Positions 11,601 through 23,600 of a DNA stretch of 64,000 nucleotides are shown here, piece by piece. A program made the translations under genes and the position numbers. The notes under the pieces are model-generated. The model was given only the letters and a program-made list of their open reading frames with translations. It made no database searches and was not told where the DNA came from. The DNA is from Dipteris shenzhenensis (lineage: Eukaryota > Polypodiophyta > Polypodiopsida > Gleicheniales). Where the stretch lies: NCBI GenBank assembly GCA_047967505.1, contig CM106540.1. One strand, given 5' to 3'. Within the stretch, counting starts at the first letter, position 1. The number at the start of each line of letters is the position of its first letter.

Positions 11601-14600
11601 CACTGAGCCTTCGCAAGGCTTTTAAGCATAGAACACCATCACATAAGTGCACTTAACCCATAGGCTCAACCCAAAGGCATTCTCTTTTCCGAGTGCAATT
11701 CCATTGGCTGTCCAGATGCAATCACATTGCACCCCAGCTGCACTCTCTTTGAGTGGTTTTCAGATGGCATTCACAAAGCTTTTCAAAGCTCCAAAATAAA
11801 ATCAGCAAAGTGCCTAACCAAAGAATGACTCATGTAGCATTGCCTGGGCACCTGTGAACCAAGAAAGAGGCGGCACACGAGGCCAACCAATAGCTTATGG
11901 CAAAAAGAAATTGCAGCAGCAAAATCACAACTCACCAAGCCTTGAAAACTCAAACCAAGTCCTCAATTGCCAGGAGGACATAGTAGCCAATGCCCAATTG
12001 CATTCTCAGCCAAAGAGGAGTGCAAAGGCATGAAGAAAGAGCATTCACAAGAGCCGACCAGCAAGAATTCCATTGAAAAATGCGAAAAGAAGCACTTCTG
12101 TCGCGAAGAAATGAGAGTTCTTGGGCTCAAAAGAAGCGAGCTTCAGAGAGAAATGCATTGAGAAGGTTTTGGAGAAGTTTCATTGCCGGAAAGTCCTCCA
12201 AAACTGAGAAAAACCAGTCAACCAGGGCGTGGGACCACTCGAAATTCAACAGAAAGTTGTAGCTTTGCAAGAGGAGAGGCCCAGGAGGCTGTAGAAGCAA
12301 AAAGGTCCAGAAAAAGCTACTTTTGCAAATTCCACCACCAAAAGAAGTGCTCAGCTCTGCCCGTTCTACCAAACGCACAGAGGGAAAAGCATATCACTGC
12401 GAAGGGGAGGCAGAGGGGAAGCCATCGGTCCAAACGGAAGTCGAGGAGTCCAAACGGGTGAGGAGTTATGAAGAAAAACGGAATTCAGCTGAAGGAGGCT
12501 GAAAAACCAGTCCAAAATCTCAACAAAGGGAGAAGATGAGAGAGAAAACCACACGTGAAGTTTAGAAGGTCCAGGAATGGCAAAGGAGCGTGTAGAAGGC
12601 ACTAGAGCCACTTGGAACTCTAGGGGGGCCACTGAAGGTACATGGCCCTCTAGGGGGCCCATTAAAAATGCCATGTCATCATTTTCCAACAACCACTCTT
12701 TTAATTCCTTAGAATGCCTTTGGGCCTAGGGATTAATTACGCTTATGTGCTAGGCACCATGCCGCGTTTAATTACACATTATTAAGCCCACGCTTGGACT
12801 TTTAAACCGAAAGTTGTCACGGTCTTGCAGTACATTAAAGTACTTAGAATTTCACGCCCCCATGACATACCCCTCTCTTGAAACAGCAAACCACAGTTTG
12901 CTGCCCCAAAACACAGGAGCGAGCATGAAATATATCATGAAAGAGTATACAAGAAAGCTGCAGCTATAGTATACAAAGATAGTGAAAATATTGCTAGGAG
13001 AGACATGCATCCATCCATATGCACTGCTCAAAATCTATGCGATTCTCGGCGATTAATAGTCAAGATGCATCAATATCATGAAGTCTCACAGCAGAAATAC
13101 TGTCAGCTCAATATCTTGGATGAAACATACAGTGTCATCGAGCGACCTCATGAAATCATGGTGAGCTCGTCTGTACTGAGGGAGTGGAGGTTCTACCCCC
13201 TCTCTCGAACACCAGGTAATGCTCCAGACGCTCGCTCTGTTGAACTACCTGTAGGAGCCTGGACCGTAGTGGGCTCTAAATGGAAAGCATCAAGGTAAAG
13301 CTGCAATATCCCAGGTGAATCTGCCAGTTCACCTTCCTCCATCCATTTTGCATCAAGTGATGGGTAATTTTGAAATTTTACCAAGTAGCGACGGATAACT
13401 TTACCCTGGCTGCACCGATAGAGTTTTCTTGCTCCGATTGTCCATCAGACTGAGGGTGAAAAGATGACGAAAAATTCAGCGTAGTGCCCATATTTTCAAA
13501 CAGCCCTCTCCAAAAGAGGCGGGTCATCCTCGGATCTCTATCATTGATTATGGATTCAGGCATCCCATGATACTTGAAGACATGCTGCAGAAACAATTTG
13601 GCCATTTGATCTACTGTAATTTTCTTTCTTACTGGCACAAAGTGGGCTTGTTTGCTAAACCTGCAAATTATTATCCACAATCCATCATGTCCAGTAGGAG
13701 TACGTGGAAGATCAAACACAAAATCCATAGCTATGCTTTGCCATGGTCTATCCGGAATTGGCAAAGGGTGTAACAACCCAGGTGCCTTCTGTCTGTCAAA
13801 CTTTACTTTCTGACAAACCACACATATTCTTCCACATCTTTCTTCAAAGATGGCCAAAAAGTATTGCTCCACTGCTGTAATTGTTGCTGTAATTCCCCGA
13901 TGTCCTACATATGGAGAAGCATGACTTTCCATTATGACTTTCTGTCGCATCTGATCAATGACACAGAGTCGTCCATGCATCAAAATGAAACCCTCTTTCA
14001 ACATATAGTGATCATGCCTTTGACCATCAGAAAGCTGATCATAAATAGTTCAAAAATCAGCATCATTTACATATTGATCTTTCATCACATCTAACACATT
14101 GTCGTAAGCAATGCTCATTGCTGAAACATTGGGTTTCTTGGAGACTGCTTCAGGCTGTGGTTTCCTGGAAAGTGCATCAGCCACGACATTTTTGTTACCT
14201 GGCACATGTACAATTTGAAAATGAAACATTGAGAGGAAGTTAGCCCATCTCATGTGCTTTTTAGATAATTTTCTCTGCGTGAGAAAATATCTAAGTGACA
14301 GATGATTTGTTTGCACATAAAAATCAGCTCCAAGAAGGTAATGTTTCCATGTGGTCAAAGCATGCATCACTGCTAACATTTCCTTCTCGTATGTCTGCAA
14401 GTACAATTCTGCATCTTTGAGAACTCTACTCTCATATGCAACCACTCTGCCATCTTGCATCAAAGTGCCTCCTATGCTGTTCCCACATGCATCACAAGTT
14501 ACAGCAAAGGATTTCGCAAGATCTGGCAAGATAATAACGGGTTCAGAACACAACTTTTGCTTCAGCTCTTCAAAAGTTGCATTTTCCTTTGGTCCCCACC

Positions 14601-17600
14601 GAAACGATATAGCTTTCTTCTGTAAAGCATGCAAGGGAGAAGCAATTTATGCAAAGTACTTTATAAACCTCCGATAGTATGAACACAACCCAAGGAAGCT
14701 TCTGACTTCATGGAGATTTTTTAGAATTGGCCAACTCCTTATGGCCTCAACTTTTGCAGGATCCATCTTGACTCCATCCTTTGACACTATATGACCGATA
14801 AAATGAATCTCATGCATAAAGAACTCACTTTTCTTGGTGTTTATTAACAGCTTGTGTCTTTTCAACTCTTGAAACACAATAGTGAGGTGTTTCCTGTGCT
14901 CCTGCTCATTTTTAGAGAACACAATGATGTCATCGAAGAAAGTGCCCACAAAATTTCTGTGCGCTCTAAAAATTCTGTCCATCATTCTATTGAAAGTGGC
15001 AGGTGCATTAGTCAAACCAAAAGGCATCACAAGCAACTCATATAAGCCAAATGAAGTGCGGAAGGCAGTCTTGTAGACATCTTCAAGCCGTATCCTTATC
15101 TGATGGTATCCACTTTTAAGGTCAATCCGACTAAACATTGAGGAACCTTCCAACCGATCCAATATATCATCAATGCGTGGAATTGGAAAACGGTTCTTAA
15201 TTGTGACTTTATTCAAAGCCCTATAATTAATACACATTCTCCAACTGCCATCCTTCTTTTGCACAAGCAACACAGGGGAACAGTAAGGAGAATTACTTGG
15301 CTGTATTAATTCCTTTTCCAAGAGTTCCTTCACTTGTGACATTATCTCTTCCTGTTGTGCCTTACTGACACGATAGGGAGGTATATTAGGCAGTGAGCTT
15401 CCTGGAATTATATCAATTTGATGATCCTTGGGCCTCTTGGGAGGTAATTCTTGAGGAAGTGCATCTGAGAAACAATCCTGAAAATCTGAAATAAAAGCAG
15501 CCCTTTCTCTATCTAAAGCAGAAAGAGTAGAGCCTTCTTGAACTGGTTGGCTGTCCTCTTTGACAAAAATCAAGTAGGCTGAAATATGACGATTTATTAC
15601 ATTGGAAATTCAAGAAGCTGAAACTACATGGATGGACTCCCCTTTCAACTTTACATCAAGTACATGATTTTTGCCTCTATGAGTTAAAGAAATCTTCTTG
15701 TTTCTCATGTGTACATCAGCCCCCACTCTGTACATCCAAGGCATCCCAAGCAAAGCATCACACTCTGGCAAAGGCATAATGTAGAAGTCCTCTGCATCCT
15801 GATATCCCTGGATATGCATCCTCAACTTGCCAATGATAGGAGTGACAGGTGTGTTGAGTTCAAGGTTGGCCATATCACACATGCCGGATGGCCCCATTTC
15901 CTCAGGCCTGATGCTAAGCTTTCCTGCCATATCAGGAGTTATGAAATTTGCCTTTGCCCCAGAATTAAAGAAAAACAAACAGTTCTGATTTCTGATTTTT
16001 CCCCGTGCTCTGCACATCTCAATCTTTTTCATTTCCTCTTCATCATGTGCATGTGGCAAACTCCCAATCACATCTGGAAGAAGTCCTGCGGAAGGTTTAG
16101 GCCTTTTGCCCTTCCGATCAGCATGTTTATCACCATTCTTATCATCATCTGACCTGTCTCTTTTCTTGGATGGGCAATCATAAGAGCGGTGTCCCTCTCC
16201 TTTGCATATAAAACTTTGTTTTGCTCCATGAGTGACTTTTTCTCTTCATCAGATACTTGGTACGGGGCTGTTCTTTAGGCTGTCCACGCCTTTGACCAGC
16301 TTTGAATTAGGCTTTTCCTCCCTTTTGAAACGGTCGTTTGCTATAATTATTATTTTGAGATTTGATGTCCTTATCGTGGTGGTTGGCAGCCTGTTTGTTG
16401 TCTTCTTTCTTGCTGTCCATAAAGCCCAAATTCTTCTCCTGCATCCATGCATATGCTGTCCTTGCATTCTCAACTAATTGAGTCATGGAACCCACTTTGG
16501 TTTTGATGCAATAATCACGTAGCTCACTAGGCAATCCACAACAATACCTCTCTATTTGCTCTTTCAAAGAAACATGCGGCATGCTTGTAAGAGCTCAATG
16601 GCAGCAAAAGATCCCAAAACCTGTGGGTGTAATCATCAAGATTCTTGCAAAGTTTGTATGACAAGTCATGCCAGTGTGAAAGTACTTTAACTTCAAAAGT
16701 TGGAGTAAGCCAAGTAGAAGAGAACACTTGCTTAAATTCCAGCCAAGTAGCAGGTGCATCTCCGTGAAGCATAAGGTTGGTGTACCACTTAAGTGCATTG
16801 CTTTTCAAAAATGTGGCAACCTTCCTGATCTTGGATGCTTCTGTAAACAAACCCCCAAGAAATGCAGCATCAAACTGTTGAAGGAATTTGAGGGCTTTGT
16901 ACCTGTCCTATACTCCATTATATGTCTCAAACTTGACATGAGAACCACCATCCTTAAATTCTTTATATACATTTGATATTGGCTGTCCCAAAGATGGCTG
17001 TATTTTTGCAGCATTCCCTTCACTAGGGAGAGCCATGCTTGGCTGAACATTAGGCATGGGAGCATATGCTGTGGCTTGCATGCATGGTTGCATTCCCACA
17101 TTGTCATACATGGCTTGCTTTCTATGCCCAGTTGGCGGTGAAATCAACATAGCATCAAAGATAGAATCTATACCAAAATATTCAGGTTGCTGCCTCAAAT
17201 ATGGCTGAGGTGGCTGAGCCACATTTATGGACTGCACGTTATTATTTTGAGGAGTAGAAGTACCCAAACCAAGGCCTTGTGCTGGCTGCTCATACTGTTG
17301 CACTGGCTGTACTTTTTGTACCTCTTTCTCAAGTGCTCTTTTGGGGGATTCCTTTCTCTTGGAAGTCACTTTCTGAGTCATTTTTGATGGCTGTCCCTCA
17401 TGGGAAACTGATGCATGAGTGTGTGGTCCGCCATGAGAAGCTGATGCATGTGTACTCACTCTTTCCGTGCTTGTGCTTTCTTGATTTCTTCTTCTTCTTG
17501 GCATTTGTTTGCACAATTTGAGCCAAATTTTGAGTCATCTAAGTCAAAGCAGTCACTGCACTTGCAAGCTGTGCATTCAACATAGTAGCATCATCTGACT

Positions 17601-20600
17601 CACTGCTAGAACTAGTATCACCGTTGAGCTGAGTTGTAGCTTCATGTGTGGCCTGTTCAAAAGGCATTTGTTGTGCTCCCTGCAGTTGTACACTAGCTGG
17701 ATCATTAGGGCTTTCCTGCCTTCTCCTTTGAGGAGTTGTGGAGCTCTCTTGCTCATCGGTACTCACCATGTTTATGGTTGTAATATTCAGCTGTCAAAAA
17801 GTGCAGCAAAGATATCCTTCCACCAAACTACCGAGGCCCACCTTTTGAGGCATAGTGCGTGGTATACCGGCAATGGAACCAATCAAACCGGCCTCTAATC
17901 ACTCAGAGGGCAGTGGAACTAAACCTTTAATCACTTCAGCACTTATTTACAGCTCACAAAGCATATATCACAACCATTAACCATTGCATGATCACCATTT
18001 GGCATTTATCCATTTGTTCACAAACAAAACCACTGAAAAAGGGATGGCGGCTAGAATGCCCCTGCTCAACAAACATAGACAAGTGTACCCGATTGGCCTC
18101 AAACACCGTGGCGCGCCTTTCGGTATTTCTTTATATTTCACAGTGAAATGATTACAAGTTGCACCTGGGAGACCTTCCCTGCAACTAAGCACGCAGCCCC
18201 AATTCACTGAGCCTTCGCAAGGCTTTTAAGCATAGAACACCATCACATAAGTGCACTTCCTTTTCCATGCAAATATTTGTTCATTGATTGGCTCCTTTTA
18301 TCTCCACCATTGAGAGCCATCCCTTTAATTTAGGCTCACATGTAGATAGTAGGGATAGGATAGAAGATACTAGGTAGAGAATATCATGACATTGGCCCTC
18401 TCTATTTTTTTGCGATGATTTTTGTATTGAACATATATTTTGAAAATAACTATGCGCTTGTATCAAGAACCCTAATTGCAGGAAATGATGACAAGAACTT
18501 TGTGACCAAATTGATGATTGGATGACCCATGGAGCTTGGATAAGGGCCTTGGATCTTGCACTAGCACATGGAATGGATGATGGAGGGAGTGGTCACTGAG
18601 GCACTGAAGAAGGACTAGTGCTTTCCTAAAAGACTACAGCTAAGGAGCACTTTGCACGACCACAGACCGATGACCACAGACTGAAAGAGTGGGCCACAAG
18701 GAAACTTAACCCATAGGATCAACCCAAAGGCATTCTCTTTTCCGAGTGCAATTCCATTGGCTGTCCAGATGCAATTACACTGCACCCCAGCTGCACTCTC
18801 TTTGAGTGGTTTTCAGATGGCATTCACAAAGCTTTTCAAAGCTCCAAAATAAAATCAACCAAATAATGACTCATGTAGCACTGCCTGGGCACCTGTGAAC
18901 CAAGAAAGAGGCGGCACACGAGGCCAACCAATAGCTTATGGCAAAAAGAAATTGCAGCAGCAAAATCACAACTCACCAAGCCTTGAAAACTCGAACCAAG
19001 TCCTGAATCGCCAAGAGGACATAGTAGCCAATGCCCAATTGCATTCTCAGCCAAAGAGGAGTGCAAAGGCATGAAGAAAGAGCATTTACAAGAGCCGACC
19101 AGCAAGAATTTCACTTAAAAATGCGAAAAGTAGCACTTCCGTCGCGAAGAAATGAGAGTTCTTGAGCTCAAAAGAAGCGTGCTTCAGAGAGGAATGCATT
19201 GAGAAGGTTTTGGAGAAGTTTCATCGCCGGAAAGTCCTCCAAAATTGAGAAAAACCAGTCAACTAGCACGTGGGATCACTCGAAATTCAACAGAAAGTTG
19301 TAGCTTTGCAAGAGGAAAGGCCTAGGAGGCTGTAGAAGCAAAAAGGTCAGAAAAAGCTACTTTTGCAAATTCTACCACCAAAAGAAGTGCTCAACTCTGC
19401 CCGTTCTACCAAACGCACGGAGGGAAAAGCATATCACTGCGAAGGGGAGGCAGAATGGAAGCCATTGGGCCAAACGGAAGTCGAGGAATCCAAACGGGTA
19501 AGGAGTTATGAAGAAAAACGGAATTCAGCTGAAGGAGGCTGAAAAACCAGTCCAAAATGTCAACAAAGGGAGAAGATGAGAGAGAAAACCACACGTGTGA
19601 AGTTTAGAAGGCCGAGGAAGGTCCAGGAATGGCAAAGGAGCGTGTACAAGGTACTAGAGCCACCTCGAACTCTAGGGGGGCCACTGAAGGTACATGGCCC
19701 TCTAAGGGGCCCATTAAAAATGCCACGTCATCTTTTTCCAACAACCACTCTTTTAATTCCTTGGAATGCTTTTGGGCCTAGGGATTAATTACGCTTATAT
19801 GCTAGGCACCATGCCGCGTTTAATTACACATTATTAAGCCCACGCTTGGACTTTTAAAACCAAAGTTGTCACGGTCTTGTAGTACATTAAAGTACTTAGA
19901 ATTTCACGCCCCCTTGATGGGAGCTTGCACTAAGCATAGTAGGACACATAATCTTGAGCCCATTTTCTAGAGATGCTAGATCAAGAAGAGATTGGACGCA
20001 TACTCGATGAGCTCCCTCTATTTCAAGGCATAGCATTATATCATCAAGCTACTTTGCAATGCCCGTGGTAGTCGTGAAGCAAAAGGTGAGTGCAACAATT
20101 TTTCACATTTTCAGACACACTAAGATTTTTTCTACACAAATTTAGAGGGTATTTTTACTTCTATTTTACGAGATATACCTAGGATGGAGGTGCCTATGTG
20201 GCAACATACTTTGCAGGGGGTGTGGGCAGAAGCGAGACCTGAAAGAATTCCTTAGAAGTGGTGCAATAGGTGGCCGAACTGGAGCAGGGGCCAGCACCAG
20301 AAAATCGCCTATTGGTCAGGCTGGTTGGGCAGGGAATAGCCTTCCAATCAGGCCTGGTTGTGGGCTTAAGCAAGGGCTGGGCCCTGCATGGAAGTATGGG
20401 CCAAGTGCCCTAGCTTTTGGGCCCCTGTAGGGGGAGTTTTGGGCCTGCAACAAAGTCGGCCAGCGGGGGCAGGAAGAACCGACCAGGTCAGCCAGATCTA
20501 GGGGTCTGGGTCGATGGAGTTCTCAGCCCCTTGGGGCTTATAAAAGGAGAGGCCTCAGGCCTCATTTCACAATCCAGCAACCATCACACTTGGGAGCAGC

Positions 20601-23600
20601 AGGAGCAGTAGCATATACTCCCTCAGGCCTACATCGAGGAGGCAGAGGAGATCAAGAGGAGGTGCAGACTGATCTCATAGAGGGCTGGGACTTTGGCCGT
20701 CTTCTAGGGCAGCAAGAAGCTGAGATCTAGACGGAAAGTCTACATATGCCCGAGTTGGAGCACGCGGGCTCGAGTCTAGAGATATCCGGCAGATAGTAGT
20801 ACCTTGTGGTAAGATCAAAGAACCACGCTCTGGTGGGACTTTGGATCTCTCTCTCTTTTGTATTGTGTCCATAGCTTTGGACGGAAATATATATTCTCTT
20901 GGTAGCTTCTATATCTGGCTGGATCATTGTCTATTAATGAGTTTGCACATCTATGTGATGCACATTAAGTAAAGAAGTTTGTGATTCCACTCCCCACACA
21001 CACTGTGTGAGCTCCTGGGCTATTCTATTAGTCTTCCGTTGTGCGTACCCTCTGTTGGTCAATTTCTGTCACTTTCTGCCTTCCCTCTCCTCTTGGGTCT
21101 CCCAACATTTTGGTAGCTTTTCCTTGGAGGAAAGCTCGTTTGGGAGAGACTAAAATGAAATCGTTTAGACTTCACAAGCAGTTGTAGCTTGAATGAAGAG
21201 ATTTGGACTACTTTTTGATTAGCCTTCTCCTTTAGTGCTAGCCTTCGTCATGGCTGAGTTTGCCCTTCACCTCCGGAGTGCCGACAGAAACTCAGTATGA
21301 AGACTTTGTATAAATGGATGCTCAAGTATGTGTGGGTGTGTGGATTTGTATGTATGAGAGCATACTTTTATACTATGGTCTACACCCACTGTTGGGCGCT
21401 GATGAGGTCAGTGGGGATGTCATAGTAGCTAGTCCCTGCTATGCGTGATGGAGTTTATGGTTTTCAATCTTATGAGTGACTACTCTCGTGAGATTGAAAC
21501 TGCACTATGTTGTGTTTTTAGAGGATGAGTTTGGGAATGTTCCTGGATTCATCTAGGTATATTTCCTTGGAGGAAAGCACATGATCATTTCACTTCAAGC
21601 CCTAGGTAAGAAATCATATTTTGTATGAGCTAAATGCCCTTGTTGATCACATGAGGTTTAGAAATTGAGCTTATTGGAAGTTTGGACTGTTTTGCTTATG
21701 GAGGATAGAACTTGAAAGAGTTTCATTGGTTCATCACTTGACTCATTTGTTCTTGTAGATTATTGCGTGTCAAAATAATTGGGATAGAAATTGAAATAAC
21801 ATAATATTGAATGTAAAAGCCAATTTGGGAATTGTTGTTGTCCTTGTCGTTTGGCAAGTCTCCACCATCCCAATGATAGTTAGAGATTGTTTTTGATTTG
21901 GTTTGACCCGATGGTGTTTTTGAAAAAGCGAAGAGAAGTTGAAGTGAAAGATTGTAAATGAAATAAACATGTGTAGAGAAGATGATGTTTTTTTGAAATT
22001 TAAAAAATCTTTATTAAGAAGTGAGATTTTTGCTTATGTTTTGAAATTGTATCTTTGATGAACAGGGTGGAGTTGGAGTAGGCCGAAATTTGGATTCGCT
22101 ACTTGGCCCTGCACTATCTTTTGATTATGATGAGAGCCCCAAACTAGTGAGTTCTTATTTTGTATTTGGACGCTTTTAAGTTCTTGAAGGTGAGAGTCAG
22201 TACAATGGGTGGAGGGGTACCACAAACTTTAGCCTTAAAGAATCTAAGAATGGAATATGAATCTTGCTTCAAATTTGCAATTGTGGGGATGAGTTGCACG
22301 TGATTGTGTGTGTGCATGTTGGGGGGGGGGCATGTGCGCATGCATTCATGAGTGTGGGTGGTGAGAAAACAAAGAGAATAACATCTACAAAACTGCAGGT
22401 GTAGGTCGTATGAAAATATTTCACGAAGTTCTAACTTGTTATCATAGCTTGCCCGACTTTGGGCATTTGTTCATGGAGTAAGGCAAAACACAATGTATTA
22501 CTATACAAGTTTACCCCAAGATAATTATTTTTTCCAGCATTATACTCTACTAAAGTTTTCAAGAGGTAATTTTCCTAGGATTGGAGTTTGCTAGGAAAAA
22601 AAGACGGATGAAGCTTCAAGAATGATGGATATCTGAGTTTTTTTTTTTTTTTGGGAAAAAAAGAGACTTCTATTAAGTATTAAAGAAAACCGTTAGAGCA
22701 AGCTCCATACGGGAATACGGGATACACCTTGCAATGCATGAAAAGCTCAAGAGCCAAAAAGAAAGGATTGGGGCTGATAGTGCCATCTCAATCCGGTAGC
22801 AACCTCCGAGAAAAAGGGAGAACCCATCCAAACTCGAAGAAATACAGTCCGCCTAGAAGAGGCTGCCTGTGAAGGGCCCTGCATGCTAGCCCATATGGCT
22901 ATCAAAGTGTGAACCGTGTCACTCCAAATACCCGTGAACACCTGTGATGGGTGTATTTGGGTGTCATCCAAGGCCTCTGTGCATCTGGCTCTCCAAATGT
23001 GCCAAGAGGAAATGCTAGCCAAAATCTCCTAGGAGGTGTCCACTGAAACATGTGAAGCTCTGAAAGGAATATGTGGTACATCTTGAAGAGAGCAGGTCTC
23101 TATCACCTATCGGCGGATCGAGAGTGCCTAAGAAGAAGGCTCACCCTCATAAAACACGTGGGACCCAGTAAGGGATAACCATGCGACTGAGCCCCAAGTC
23201 ATGAAGAAAGGGGAAGTATGAAAAATGCTGAGTATCCAAGCAACTCCTTTCCAAACAATTCTCGCTTGATTGCAGTCCCAAAGGCAATGTCGCACTGACT
23301 CCTCTGCAGAATGACAGCGAGGGCAAGTGGGATCAGTCCCAAATCGTGATCTCCACAGGTTCACTGCAATCCCTCCATGAATAGAAAGCCAAAAGAAAAG
23401 AGTGATCTTTCTATTTCTGAGGGATTTCCAGAGCCTCCTCCAAAAATTCCTACGCAAATGTGCGGTGATGAAGAAGCTATCCTAATGGGGGGCTCTGGAG
23501 GGAATCCAACCTCTGCTGCTCAACTGAAATCTCCTGGCATTACCAACCGTGAAACGAAAGAAGGGAATCCCCCTCTCTCGGTGCCCATGATCTATCCAGT

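Larger units (their letters stand above)
11279..19919 (-). mobile_element. Ty3/gypsy chromodomain-type retrotransposon, - strand, in intron 3
   Basis: The element is bounded by GGAGC target duplications (11274-11278 and 19920-19924). LTRs are at 11279-12867 (TG...CA) and 17883-19919; the latter carries a 449-bp gain (a 445-bp insertion plus a 4-bp target duplication), and without it both LTRs are about 1.59 kb. On the - strand the order is 5' LTR, PBS, gag, protease, RT, RNase H, integrase, chromodomain-like tail, PPT, 3' LTR. Every coding part carries stops or frameshifts. The LTRs differ at many positions by eye, so this is an old insertion. It is antisense to the host gene. Confidence 0.88.
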
